This document shows positions 23,804 through 32,986 of a stretch of DNA of 64,000 nt, one piece after another; positions within the stretch are counted from its first letter, which is position 1; every line of letters starts with the position of its first letter. The position numbers and the translations under genes are program-made. Under the pieces are notes generated by a model that was not told where the DNA came from, did no database searches, and saw only the letters and a list, made by a program, of their open reading frames with translations. The stretch covers positions 674,001 to 738,000 of the forward strand of contig NZ_CP086111.1 of assembly GCF_016806835.2 (NCBI RefSeq). The letters run 5' to 3'. The DNA comes from Skermanella rosea. GTDB taxonomy: Bacteria; Pseudomonadota; Alphaproteobacteria; Azospirillales; Azospirillaceae.

Positions 23804-25576
23804 ATGTGTGGCATTTGCGGTGAGATAAGGCTCGATCGAAGCGCCGCCGACGGCAGGGCGGTCAATGCCATGGCCGACGTGCTGGCGCCGCGCGGCCCCG
23901 ACAGCGCGGGTGCCTTCGCGCAGGGCCGGGTGGCGTTCGGCCACCGCCGCCTCAAGATCATCGACCTGTCCGACGCCGCCCAGCAGCCCATGGTCGACCC
24001 GGCCCTGGGCCTGACCATCGTGTTCAACGGCTGCATCTACAATTACCCGGAACTGCGCACCCAACTCGAGGGGGAGGGCTACCGGTTCTTCTCCCACGGC
24101 GACACCGAGGTGATGCTGAAGGCCTACCATGCCTGGGGGCCGCGCTTCGTCGACAAGCTCTACGGCATGTTCGCCTTCGCGATCTGGGAACGCGAGAGCG
24201 GCCGGGTCGTGATGGGCCGCGACCGGCTCGGCATCAAGCCGCTGTACCTGGCCGAGACGCCGGGCATGATCCGGTTCGCCTCGACCCTGCCGGCCCTGGT
24301 CGCCGCGGGCGGCATCGACACCGACATCGACCCGGTGGCGCTGCATCATTACATGAGCTTCCACGCCGTCGTGCCGGCTCCCATGACCATCCTCAAGGGC
24401 GTGCGCAAGCTGCCGCCCGCGACGCTCCTCACCATCGAGCCCGACGGGACGAAGCGCGAGGAGGTCTACTGGACCGTCAAGTTCGGCCCGCAGGCCGGTG
24501 ACGGAAGCCTGTCCGAGAGCGACTGGCAGGACCTCGTCCTGGAGACCCTGCGCAAGGCGGTGGAGCGGCGGCTGGTGTCCGACGTGCCGGTCGGCGTGCT
24601 GCTGTCCGGCGGGCTGGACAGCTCGATCATCGTGGCGCTGCTGGCCGAGGCCGGGCAGCACGGCCTCCAGACCTTCTCGATCGGGTTCGAGACCGTCGGC
24701 AACGAGCGCGGCGACGAGTTCCAATATTCCGACATCATCGCCCAGCGGTTCGAGACCGACCACCACAAGCTGTTCGTGGACAGCAGCCGGACCCTGCCGG
24801 AACTTCAGAACTGCGTCCGCGCCATGGCGGAGCCGATGGTCAGCCACGACGCGATCGGCTTCTACCTGCTGTCGCAGGAGGTGGCGAAGCACGTCAAGGT
24901 GGTCCAGAGCGGGCAGGGGGCCGACGAGATCTTCGGCGGCTACCACTGGTATCCGCCGATGATGGAGAGCCGCGACCCCGTGGCGGACTATGCGCGCGTC
25001 TTCTTCGACCGCGACCAGGCCGAAATGGCCCAGGTGCTCGACCCGCGCATGCTGGGCGACGATTACAGCCGCGCCTTCGTCGAGCGCCACTTCGCCCAGC
25101 CCGGCGCCGACCGGCCGATCGACAAGGCGATGCGACTCGACACCAACGTCATGCTGGTGGATGACCCGGTCAAGCGGGTGGACAACATGACCATGGCCTG
25201 GGGGCTGGAAGGGCGCGTCCCGTTCCTTGACCACGACCTGGTCGAGCTCGCGGCGCGGGTCCCGCCCGAGCTGAAGATCGCCGAGGGCGGCAAGTACGTG
25301 CTGAAGGAGGCCGGGCGCCGCGTCGTCCCGTCGGAGGTGATCGACCGGCCCAAGGGCTATTTCCCCATGCCGGCCCTGAAATACCTGCGCGGACCCTACC
25401 TGGACCTCGTCCGCGACGTGCTCAACGAACCGAAGGCGCGCGAGCGCGGCCTGTTCCAGCGGGACTACGTGGATCGCCTGCTGGCGGAGCCGGACAGCCA
25501 CATCACGCCGCTCCGCGGCTCCAAGCTCTGGCAGGTCGCCCTCTTGGAATTCTGGCTCCAGACACACGGCATCTGA
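23804..25576 (+). CDS. N-acetylglutaminylglutamine amidotransferase (asparagine-synthase family)
   Basis: 590 residues with an N-terminal Ntn glutaminase domain beginning MCGICGE (catalytic Cys2) and a C-terminal asparagine-synthetase domain with the PP-loop LLSGGLDSSII. It belongs to the branch found in the three-gene NAGGN system (TIGR03104-type; Sinorhizobium asnO), which amidates the dipeptide precursor to N-acetylglutaminylglutamine amide, a compatible solute. The start is fixed by the required Cys2, with AGGAG upstream. The synthetase follows two bases after the stop. Confidence 0.93.
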   Translation: MCGICGEIRLDRSAADGRAVNAMADVLAPRGPDSAGAFAQGRVAFGHRRLKIIDLSDAAQQPMVDPALGLTIVFNGCIYNYPELRTQLEGEGYRFFSHGDTEVMLKAYHAWGPRFVDKLYGMFAFAIWERESGRVVMGRDRLGIKPLYLAETPGMIRFASTLPALVAAGGIDTDIDPVALHHYMSFHAVVPAPMTILKGVRKLPPATLLTIEPDGTKREEVYWTVKFGPQAGDGSLSESDWQDLVLETLRKAVERRLVSDVPVGVLLSGGLDSSIIVALLAEAGQHGLQTFSIGFETVGNERGDEFQYSDIIAQRFETDHHKLFVDSSRTLPELQNCVRAMAEPMVSHDAIGFYLLSQEVAKHVKVVQSGQGADEIFGGYHWYPPMMESRDPVADYARVFFDRDQAEMAQVLDPRMLGDDYSRAFVERHFAQPGADRPIDKAMRLDTNVMLVDDPVKRVDNMTMAWGLEGRVPFLDHDLVELAARVPPELKIAEGGKYVLKEAGRRVVPSEVIDRPKGYFPMPALKYLRGPYLDLVRDVLNEPKARERGLFQRDYVDRLLAEPDSHITPLRGSKLWQVALLEFWLQTHGI

Positions 25577-25578
25577 GC

Positions 25579-27339
25579 ATGACCCAGCCTCCCAACCCAA
25601 GGTCCCAGCATCGTCTGGAGCGGCGCAATGCGCCGTCGCTCCGCAACTGGTACTCGCGCGATCAGCACCATCCCGACCAGACCGGCTACGAGGAGAACGC
25701 GACGGTCGATTGCGGCTGGGGCCGGCTGCTGTTCGCCCACACCTTCCCCGACCTGCCCGAACTGGCCGGGGCGCTGCGGGAGGAGACGCAGGGACGGCGC
25801 GACATCGCGCTGTACCTGCGCGACCCGCACGTGGCGCTGTCGCTGGCGCCGCAGGAGCTGTTCCTCGACCCGTCGCACACATACCGGCTGTGGCTGGAGA
25901 ACTACCGGCCGAGCCGGCGCCGGCCGCGCGGCTTCACGGTGCGCCGGCTGCGGACGGTGGAGGACGCCGAGGCGATCAACCGCATCTATGCCAGCCGCAA
26001 CATGGTGCAGGTCCCGCCCCACTTCTTCCACGACAAGCGCAACAGCCGGGTTCTCACCTATTTCGTCGCGGTCGACCAGGCGACCAACAGCGTGATCGGC
26101 TCTGTCACCGGCGTCGATCACGGGCGCGCCTTCAACGACCCGGAGAACGGCTCGTCCCTGTGGTGCCTGGCGGTCGATCCGCAGGCCTCGTTCCCCGGCA
26201 TCGGCGAGAACCTGGTGCGGACGCTGGCGGAGCATTTCCAGGCGCGCGGCCGCAGCTTCATGGACCTGTCCGTGATGCACGACAACGTCAATGCCATAGC
26301 CCTCTACGAGAAGCTGGGGTTCCAGCGGGTGCCGGTGTTCGCCTTGAAGACGAAGAACTCGATCAACGAGAAGCTCTATGTCGGGCCGCCGCCCGACGAG
26401 ACGCTGAACCCCTACGCGATGATCATCATCAACGAGGCCCGGCGCCGCGGCATCGGGGTCGACGTGGTGGACGCCGAGGGCGGCTATTTCACCCTCAGCT
26501 ACGGCGGCCGGTCGATCACCTGCCGGGAGAGCCTCAGCGAGCTGACCACCGCGGTGGCCATGAGCCGTTGCGACGACAAGGCGGTGACACGCCGGCTGAT
26601 GGTCAAGGCGGGGCTGAAGGTCCCGGCCCAGCAGGCCGCTGCCAAGCCGGAGGACGACGCCGCCTTCCTGGAGAAGTACGGCTCGATCGTGGTCAAGCCG
26701 GCGCGGGGCGAACAGGGCAAGGGCATCACGGTCGACGTCCGTACGCCGGAAGCGGTCGCCAAGGCGGTGGCCGAGGCGCGCAACCACGCGGAGACCGTGC
26801 TGCTGGAGCAGTTCTTCCAGGGCGACGACCTGCGAATCATCGTGATCGACTACCGCGTCGTGGCCGCGGCGATCCGCCGGCCGGCCGAGGTGACGGGTAC
26901 CGGCGAGCATACCGTGCGGGAGCTGATCGAGGCGCAGAGCCGGCGCCGTGCCGCCGCGACCGGCGGCGAGAGCCGCATCCCCATGGATGCCGAGACGGAG
27001 CGATGCGTCACCGCCAACGGCTTCTCCATGACCGACGTGCTGCCGGAAGGGCAGGTCCTGCCGGTCCGCAAGACCGCCAACCTCCATACCGGCGGCACTA
27101 TTCACGATGTCACGGACCGCCTGCACAGGACGTTGGTGGATGCCGCCATCGCCGGCGCGAAGGCGTTGGATATACCCGTCGTCGGTTTCGATTTCCTCGT
27201 GCCGTCGGTGACGGAGCCCGACTATGTCATCATTGAGGCAAATGAACGTCCCGGCCTTGCCAATCATGAACCGCAGCCCACGGCCGAACGTTTTGTTGAC
27301 CTTCTCTTCCCCAATACTAAGCTACTGTCCAATGGATAG
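25579..27339 (+). CDS. ngg: N-acetylglutaminylglutamine synthetase (GNAT + ATP-grasp fusion)
   Basis: 586 residues. An N-terminal GNAT acetyltransferase domain (about 110-280, with SLWCLAVDPQASFPGIGENLVRTL as the acetyl-CoA loop region) is fused to a C-terminal RimK-like ATP-grasp ligase (about 300-580, VVKPARGEQGKGITV and VVGFDFLV...IIEANERPG). This is the TIGR03103-type enzyme that acetylates and ligates glutamine units to make the NAGGN dipeptide. It is directly downstream of its amidotransferase and upstream of the M42 peptidase, the usual trio order. Confidence 0.93.
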   Translation: MTQPPNPRSQHRLERRNAPSLRNWYSRDQHHPDQTGYEENATVDCGWGRLLFAHTFPDLPELAGALREETQGRRDIALYLRDPHVALSLAPQELFLDPSHTYRLWLENYRPSRRRPRGFTVRRLRTVEDAEAINRIYASRNMVQVPPHFFHDKRNSRVLTYFVAVDQATNSVIGSVTGVDHGRAFNDPENGSSLWCLAVDPQASFPGIGENLVRTLAEHFQARGRSFMDLSVMHDNVNAIALYEKLGFQRVPVFALKTKNSINEKLYVGPPPDETLNPYAMIIINEARRRGIGVDVVDAEGGYFTLSYGGRSITCRESLSELTTAVAMSRCDDKAVTRRLMVKAGLKVPAQQAAAKPEDDAAFLEKYGSIVVKPARGEQGKGITVDVRTPEAVAKAVAEARNHAETVLLEQFFQGDDLRIIVIDYRVVAAAIRRPAEVTGTGEHTVRELIEAQSRRRAAATGGESRIPMDAETERCVTANGFSMTDVLPEGQVLPVRKTANLHTGGTIHDVTDRLHRTLVDAAIAGAKALDIPVVGFDFLVPSVTEPDYVIIEANERPGLANHEPQPTAERFVDLLFPNTKLLSNG

Positions 27340-27366
27340 AGATAGCGAAACGAGAAGCTCAATCTG

Positions 27367-28584
27367 ATGCAAGGCATACCTACCGAAAGACCGCAGGCCG
27401 AAAGACCTCAGGCGGTGGCTCCGAACGGGACGGACGGCCAGGCGCTCGTGCCCCCGGCCCGGCCGGCGATCGACATGGATTATGTCCTGTCGATGCTGGA
27501 GAGCCTGCTGAAGATCCCGAGCCCGACCGGCTATACCGACGAGATCGTGCATTTCTGCGGGCGCGAACTGAAGCGGCTGGGCATCCCGTTCGAGCTGACC
27601 CGGCGCGGCGCCATCCGCGCCGACATCAAGGGCCGGCTCAACAGCCCGGACCGGGCGATCGTCGCCCATGTCGATACGCTGGGCGCCCAGGTGAAGGGCC
27701 TGAAGTCCAACGGCCGGCTGGAGGTGGTCGCCATCGGCACCTGGTCCGCCCGGTTCGCCGAGGGTGCCCGCTGCACGATCTTCACCGACCACGGCTCCTA
27801 CCGCGGGACGATCCTGCCGCTGAAGGCGTCGGGCCACACCTACAACGAGGAGATCGACACCCAGCCCGTCGCCTGGACCAACCTGGAGGTCCGGGTGGAC
27901 GCGGTCTGCTCCAACACGGCGGACCTGATCCGGCACGGCTTCAATGTCGGCGACTTCGTCGCGATCGACCCGCAGCCCGAATTCCAACCCAACGGCTTCA
28001 TCAATTCCCGCCACCTGGACGACAAGGCGGGCGTCGCGGTGCTGTTCGGCGCGGCCAAGGCGGTGATCGACGCCGGCGTGGAACTGCCGGTCGATTGCCA
28101 CCTGCTTCTGACCATTTCGGAAGAAGTCGGCTCGGGAGCCTCGTCGGTCCTGCACGGCGACGTGGCGGAAATGGTCTCCATCGACAACGCGACCCCGGCG
28201 CCGGGGCAGAACAGCCGCGAATCGGGCGTCACCATCGCGATGGCCGACAGCACCGGCCCGTTCGATTACCACCTGACCCACAAGCTGCTGGATCTGTGCT
28301 CGGACTACGACATCCGGCATCAGCGGGACATCTTCCGCTTCTACCGGTGCGACAGCGCCGCCGCGATCGAGGCCGGCAACGACATCCGCACTGCCCTGGT
28401 CTGCTTCGGCGTGGACAGCTCCCATGGCTACGAGCGCACCCACGTCCATGCGCTTCGCTCCCTGGCCGAACTGGTGGCGCTCTACATGCAGAGCGACGTC
28501 ACCTTCGAACGCGACCGCCACGCCATGGGCCCGCTGACCGGCTTCCCGCACCAGAAGACCGAGCCGGCCGAAGCGGCCGAATAG
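27367..28584 (+). CDS. M42-family peptidase of the NAGGN osmoprotectant system
   Basis: A 405-residue metallopeptidase with the di-metal M42 pattern: IVAHVDTLGAQV, NSRHLDDKAGVAVLFGA, LTISEEVGSGAS, and a C-terminal SSHGYERTHVHAL. It matches the TIGR03106-type member that always accompanies the NAGGN synthetase and amidotransferase; its exact role (processing or recycling the dipeptide) is not established. It starts 27 bases after the synthetase and closes the operon. Confidence 0.92.
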   Translation: MQGIPTERPQAERPQAVAPNGTDGQALVPPARPAIDMDYVLSMLESLLKIPSPTGYTDEIVHFCGRELKRLGIPFELTRRGAIRADIKGRLNSPDRAIVAHVDTLGAQVKGLKSNGRLEVVAIGTWSARFAEGARCTIFTDHGSYRGTILPLKASGHTYNEEIDTQPVAWTNLEVRVDAVCSNTADLIRHGFNVGDFVAIDPQPEFQPNGFINSRHLDDKAGVAVLFGAAKAVIDAGVELPVDCHLLLTISEEVGSGASSVLHGDVAEMVSIDNATPAPGQNSRESGVTIAMADSTGPFDYHLTHKLLDLCSDYDIRHQRDIFRFYRCDSAAAIEAGNDIRTALVCFGVDSSHGYERTHVHALRSLAELVALYMQSDVTFERDRHAMGPLTGFPHQKTEPAEAAE

Positions 28585-28607
28585 GCCGCTCCGGCCGCTT
28601 CCAAGAC

Positions 28608-28652
28608 GCAGCGGCGCCCGCCGGCCGGCCGGCCAGGGCCCGGCGCCGCTGC
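28608..28652 (+). terminator. Hairpin after the NAGGN operon
   Basis: GCAGCGGCGCC (28608-28618) pairs with GGCGCCGCTGC (28642-28652) around a GC-rich loop, 24 bases after the M42 stop. No U-run, so termination strength is uncertain. Confidence 0.4.
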
Positions 28653-28891
28653 ACGCGGTCCGACGATAGGAGTTCCCAAGCGTTCGGAGCCGAAATCCCA
28701 AACAAATGCCGAGTCTTCATGCATGATGCCGCCTCCGGCGGGATGATTTTTCTTTGCCGAATTTTGCAAAACTATCCATCCGGGTAAGGGTTTTCCGGTC
28801 CTCTATGATCTATGTCCCGTTCGATACAGGTTTTACTGGTGCAGCGGGACGTCCTTTTGTTCGAGTTTTTCAGAAAAGTTGAAGGTGTCCG
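28653..28891. other. Intergenic region before the HisKA_2 sensor kinase
   Basis: No gene recognised. A small GC stem followed by ATTTTTC (around 28733-28752) may be a second terminator. The AT-richer part 28750-28880 presumably carries the kinase promoter. Confidence 0.35.
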
Positions 28892-30112
28892 GTGGCGGTA
28901 GGGCCGGACTCGCTCGTCGCGGGCGCGGTGTCCCGGGAAGCCGACCGGTCCCTGATGCTGGCGCGCTCCCTGACCCGGCGGCTGCGGTTCGTGGCCGTCC
29001 TGACGGTGGTCTTCGTCGCCGGGCTCACGGCGGTCTTCCTGCTGCTGTTCCGCGAGGTCGAATTCCGGGAGCAGGCGGTCCGGACCACCTACGAGACGCG
29101 CGTCGTCCTGGAGACCCTGCGGGGCGCCTTCGACCGGTTGGCGGCTTCCGGAGCGGAGCGGCCGGACCTCCGCCGCGAGCGCATCGCCGAGGTCGGGGAG
29201 GCGCTTTCGACCCTCTCCCGGGTGGCGGCCGGCGACGGTGCCAACCGCCCGGACCTGGAGCGGCTCGTCGGGTTCGTCCGGGAGAGGCTGGACGAACCCG
29301 ACGGACCCGGCGACCCCGCCGAGGTCGACCGGCGGATCGAGGCGCTCCAGGCCGGCCAGGAGGCCGACCTGAGGGAGAGGGTCGCCTGGATCGACCGCCT
29401 GGGCGACTGCGCCTTGTACGGGGGAGGGGCGCTCGGCTGCGCGAAGGTCCTGATCCTGGGCGTGCTGCTCGGGCAGGCGGCCCGTATGGCGCGGCGCGAG
29501 GCGGACATGATCGACGAGCGGGCGGTCCTGCTGCGGGAACTGAACCACAGGGTCGGCAACAGCTTGGCGACCGCCGTCGCGTTCCTCCAGCTCCAGGCGG
29601 CGCAGATCAGCGATCCGCGGCTGCTCGGGACTTTCCGGGAGGCCCAGAACCGTATCATGGCGCTGGGCGAGGTGCACAGGCGGCTGCTCCAGGCGGAAGC
29701 CGTCACGGCCCTGGACCTCTCGACCCTGCTGCCCGGCCTCGCCGGCGAACTGGCGCGGAGCCTGGGGGCCGAGGAGCGGGTCTCGGTCACCGCCGATCCA
29801 GCCGTCGTTCCGGTCGAGACGGCCATCGCCCTGGCCATCATCATGACCGAGCTGACGACCAACGCCGTGCTCCACGGCTGCCGGAAGGATGTCGGCTGCG
29901 ACGTGGCGATCCGGCTGGACGCGGGAACGGACGGCGGCCTCTCCCTGTCGGTGCGGGACTCGGGCGGAGGACTGCCGGCGGATTTCGACCCGCAGGCGTC
30001 CGGCAAGGCCGGCCTGCGGATCGTTACCGCGCTGGTGGATCAGGTCGGGGGAAGCTTGAGCTACGAGGCCGACGGCTTCACCGAGGCCCGGGTGAGCGTA
30101 CCGCCGCCATGA
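28892..30112 (+). CDS. Membrane sensor histidine kinase, HisKA_2 type
   Basis: A 406-residue kinase with an N-terminal helix (about 31-53), a short periplasmic alpha-helical domain, a second hydrophobic segment (about 175-195), then a HisKA_2 dimerisation region with ELNHRVGNSLATA (phospho-acceptor His219) and an HATPase domain ending with ELTTNAVLHGC and SGKAGLRIVTALV. Kinases of this type are common in alphaproteobacterial stress and light responses. No response regulator is adjacent, so its partner is elsewhere. The GTG at 28892 follows GAAGG; there is no better ATG upstream of the first helix. Confidence 0.85.
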   Translation: MAVGPDSLVAGAVSREADRSLMLARSLTRRLRFVAVLTVVFVAGLTAVFLLLFREVEFREQAVRTTYETRVVLETLRGAFDRLAASGAERPDLRRERIAEVGEALSTLSRVAAGDGANRPDLERLVGFVRERLDEPDGPGDPAEVDRRIEALQAGQEADLRERVAWIDRLGDCALYGGGALGCAKVLILGVLLGQAARMARREADMIDERAVLLRELNHRVGNSLATAVAFLQLQAAQISDPRLLGTFREAQNRIMALGEVHRRLLQAEAVTALDLSTLLPGLAGELARSLGAEERVSVTADPAVVPVETAIALAIIMTELTTNAVLHGCRKDVGCDVAIRLDAGTDGGLSLSVRDSGGGLPADFDPQASGKAGLRIVTALVDQVGGSLSYEADGFTEARVSVPPP

Positions 30113-30184
30113 CGGCGGGCCGGCCGGGCCCCGACAGGTCGGGACCCGGTCCGATGCCCGGCCGCTCTCGGCGGACGTCCGTCG

Positions 30185-30835
30185 TCAGAGCGGCATGATC
30201 CAGGTCGCTTCGCGGCCCTTGGCGGCGTCCTGCACGCGCATCTGCACGCGCTGGCCGGCCTCCAGCTGCATCAGACCGCAGCGGCGCAGCACGCTCTTAT
30301 GGACGAAGACGTCCTTGCTCGCGTCGTCGGCGGTGACGAAGCCAAAGCCCTTGTCCGGCTTGAACCACTTGACCGTGCCCGACATCTCGACTTCCGGGCC
30401 GCCCGAGGGCGCGCCGTAGTCGCTGTCGCCGTAGCGGTCGCCGCCGCCGTAACCGCCGCCGCCATAGCCGCCGCGATCGCTGCCGTAGCGGTCGCCGCCG
30501 CCATAGCTGTCACGGTCGCCGTAGCGGTCGCCGCCGCCGTAGCCACGGTCGCCGCCGCGATCGCCGTAACGGTCGCCGCCGGCGGGGCGGGCGGAGGCCG
30601 GCGCGCCGCCGACCACTTCGACGATCCGCGTCACCTGGGGACCCTTCGGCCCCTGGCTGATCGTGCACAGGATCTCGGTGCCGTCGCTCAGCTCCTGCAG
30701 GCCCGCCCTGTTCAATACCGAGATGTGGAGGAATGCGTCCGGAGATCCGTCAACCGGAGCGACGAAACCAAAGCCCTTGGTTACATTGAACCATTTCACC
30801 AGGGCCCGAGCCTGGGCGCCATCGTCGAACGACAT
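30185..30835 (-). CDS. Double cold-shock-domain protein with Gly/Asp/Arg/Tyr-rich linker
   Basis: 216 residues with two cold-shock domains. CSD1 (about 8-65) has ALVKWFNVTKGFGFVAP and AFLHISVL; CSD2 (about 145-212) has GTVKWFKPDKGFGFVTADD and VFVHKSVL. Both carry RNP1 and RNP2 nucleic-acid-binding motifs. Between them lies a repetitive linker built from GGDRYGDR-like units. It is likely an RNA chaperone; two-CSD proteins are typical of alphaproteobacteria. The start ATG at 30835 has no strong Shine-Dalgarno, which fits a structured cold-shock leader. An in-frame start at 30961 is considered less likely. Confidence 0.92.
   Translation of the reverse strand: MSFDDGAQARALVKWFNVTKGFGFVAPVDGSPDAFLHISVLNRAGLQELSDGTEILCTISQGPKGPQVTRIVEVVGGAPASARPAGGDRYGDRGGDRGYGGGDRYGDRDSYGGGDRYGSDRGGYGGGGYGGGDRYGDSDYGAPSGGPEVEMSGTVKWFKPDKGFGFVTADDASKDVFVHKSVLRRCGLMQLEAGQRVQMRVQDAAKGREATWIMPL
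30417..30590 (-). repeat. Tandem GGDRYGDR-encoding repeat inside the cold-shock gene
   Basis: The linker DNA is an imperfect tandem array of GGTGGCGACCGCTACGGC-type units (read on the minus strand), coding for glycine, aspartate, arginine and tyrosine. Such low-complexity arrays expand and contract easily. Confidence 0.7.
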
Positions 30836-31245
30836 GGCGTTGTGCTGACTGAAGCGAGACAAGTGTGCAGAACCTTCGAATCCAGCGCCGCGCGCGGTTA
30901 ACACCTTCGAGGGCAGCACCGGTTGTTCCCCCTGGCTTGCCCCCGTAATGATTTTATGCACAGAAAAATTTGAGTCTCCAGTGTAATTTTTTGTTCACCT
31001 TACTCTATCGGCTGGTTCTTTTCTTCTTTAGACAGACCGGTGCGTATCATTTTGGCCGAATTGCGCGAAAAATCGACAGGTCGGGTTGGTCTTGACCTTT
31101 ACGTAAACGGCAAGTAGCCTGCAACTACCTCATCCGGTGCGGGAAGCGGCGAGCCGCCTTCCGCACCGGGAACGGCAAGCGGCAGCGATCGCAAGGGCGC
31201 ATATATAAAGCCGCGGCGACGATGGGCAGCAGGGAGACAGATGGA
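30836..31245. other. 410-bp divergent region, cold-shock gene / fadD
   Basis: AT-rich DNA between divergent genes. The part nearest the cold-shock gene is probably its long 5' leader, as is usual for csp genes. The fadD side contains the MerR-type operator at 31092-31110. No gene recognised. Confidence 0.45.
31092..31120 (+). promoter_or_regulatory. fadD promoter with MerR-type operator
   Basis: TTGACC (31092-31097) could serve as -35 and TAGCCT (31115-31120) as -10 with 17-base spacing. Between them lies TTTACGTAAA (31098-31107), part of CTTTACGTAAACGG. The same core occurs before the MerR gene at 40382-40395. An operator inside the spacer is the hallmark of MerR-family control. Confidence 0.6.
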
Positions 31246-32955
31246 ATGGCCGATCCGGCAGCGAAGCTCTCAGAGTTCCCGTGGGCGCGTTCGTATCCCG
31301 CGGATATCGACTGGCACGCCGACATCCCGACGGCGCCGCTCCATCGCCTCATGGACGATGCGGTCGCCCGATTCGGCGACAGGCCGTGCATCGACTTCAT
31401 GGACAAGCGGTACACCTACGCCCAGGTCGGCGCCCTGGTCGACAAGGCGGCGAAGGGCTTCCAGGACATGGGCGTTGGGAAGGGCAGCAAGGTCGGGCTG
31501 TTCCTGCCCAACACGCCCTATTTCGTGATCTGCTATTACGGCGTGCTGAAGGCCGGCGGCACCGTGGTCAACTTCAACCCGCTCTACGCCGAGCGGGAGA
31601 TCGCCAAGCAGATCGAGGACAGCGACACCGACATCATGGTCACGCTCGACCTGGCGGTGCTCTACGGCAAGATCGCCAAGATGCTCGGCCAGACGCGGCT
31701 GAAGCGGATCGTCGTCGCCCGCATGGCCGACATCCTGCCCTTCCCGAAGAACTGGCTGTTCCCGATCGTCAAGCGCAAGGAGGTCGCCCGCATCCCGTCA
31801 GACGACCGGCACCTGGCCTTCTCCCGGCTGATCGCCAATGCCGGCCGGCCGGCCCCGGTGGAGATCGATCCCGGCGAGGACGTGGCGGTGCTCCAGTATA
31901 CCGGCGGGACCACCGGCGTTCCCAAGGGCGCCATGCTGACCCACGCCAACATCTACGCCAACGCCATCCAGTCGCGCCTGTGGTGCACCGACGCCAAGCC
32001 GGGGCAGGAGCGCATGCTGGGCGTGCTGCCGCTGTTCCACGTCTTCGCCATGACCGGCGTGATGAACCTGCCGCTGGTGCTCGGCGCCGAGATGGTGCTG
32101 GTCCCCCGGTTCGAGCTGGACAACGTGATCCGGCTGATCCAGTCCAAGAAGCCGACGCTGTTCCCCGCGGTGCCGACCATCTACACCGCGATCGTCAACC
32201 ACAAGGACATCGGCTCCTACGACCTGTCGTCGATCCGCTTCTGCCTGTCGGGCGGGGCGCCCCTGCCGGTCGAGGTGAAGCACGCGTTCGAGACCAAGAC
32301 CGGCTGCAAGCTGGTCGAGGGCTACGGCCTGTCGGAAAGCTCGCCCGTCGCCACGGCCAACCCCATGTACGGGGTCAACAAGGCCGGCTCGATCGGCATC
32401 CCGCTGCCGGGCACCGTGATCGAGATCGTCAGCCTGGACGACCGCTCCCGCCTGGTTTCCCCGGGCGAGAAGGGCGAGGTCTGCATCCGCGGCCCGCAGG
32501 TGATGAAGGGATACTGGAAGCGCCCGGGCGAAACCGCGGAGGCGCTGGCCGACGGCCGCCTGCATACCGGCGACGTCGGGTACATGGACGAGGACGGCTA
32601 CACCTTCATCGTCGACCGGATCAAGGACATGATCCTGTGCGGCGGCTACAACGTCTATCCGCGCAACGTGGAGGAGGCGATCTACCTGCATCCCGCCGTC
32701 GCGGAATGCGTGGTCGCCGGCGTGCCCGACCCCTACCGGGGGCAGACCGTCAAGGCCTATGTCAAGCTGGCCGAAGGCCACGGGCTGACGCGCGAGGACC
32801 TGGCGGAATTCCTGCGCGACAAGCTGTCGCCCATCGAGATCCCCAAGCACCTGGAGATCCGCGACGAGCTGCCGAAGACCATGATCGGCAAGCTGTCCCG
32901 CAAGGCTCTGCTGGAGGAGGAAGCCCGCCGCTCCGGCCGCCAGACCCAGGACTGA
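31246..32955 (+). CDS. fadD: Long-chain fatty acid--CoA ligase
   Basis: A 569-residue acyl-adenylate-forming enzyme that activates fatty acids to acyl-CoA for beta-oxidation. It has the P-loop-like LQYTGGTTGVPKGAMLTH, the GYGLSESSP A5 motif, LHTGDVGYMDEDGY (A7), and the C-terminal catalytic-lysine region PKTMIGKLSRKAL. The ATG at 31246 lies 11 bases after AGGGAG; an in-frame ATG at 31222 is less well placed. The upstream MerR-type operator links it to the fadA/fadB-like/fadE block further along. Confidence 0.94.
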   Translation: MADPAAKLSEFPWARSYPADIDWHADIPTAPLHRLMDDAVARFGDRPCIDFMDKRYTYAQVGALVDKAAKGFQDMGVGKGSKVGLFLPNTPYFVICYYGVLKAGGTVVNFNPLYAEREIAKQIEDSDTDIMVTLDLAVLYGKIAKMLGQTRLKRIVVARMADILPFPKNWLFPIVKRKEVARIPSDDRHLAFSRLIANAGRPAPVEIDPGEDVAVLQYTGGTTGVPKGAMLTHANIYANAIQSRLWCTDAKPGQERMLGVLPLFHVFAMTGVMNLPLVLGAEMVLVPRFELDNVIRLIQSKKPTLFPAVPTIYTAIVNHKDIGSYDLSSIRFCLSGGAPLPVEVKHAFETKTGCKLVEGYGLSESSPVATANPMYGVNKAGSIGIPLPGTVIEIVSLDDRSRLVSPGEKGEVCIRGPQVMKGYWKRPGETAEALADGRLHTGDVGYMDEDGYTFIVDRIKDMILCGGYNVYPRNVEEAIYLHPAVAECVVAGVPDPYRGQTVKAYVKLAEGHGLTREDLAEFLRDKLSPIEIPKHLEIRDELPKTMIGKLSRKALLEEEARRSGRQTQD

Positions 32956-32986
32956 CGGCCGGACCGGAAAGGGGCGGGGGCGGGGA

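Noticed and set aside
30417-30590. Tandem repeats that look superficially like a CRISPR or VNTR array
   Set aside because: They are in-frame coding repeats for the Gly/Asp/Arg/Tyr linker of the cold-shock protein, with no unique spacers.
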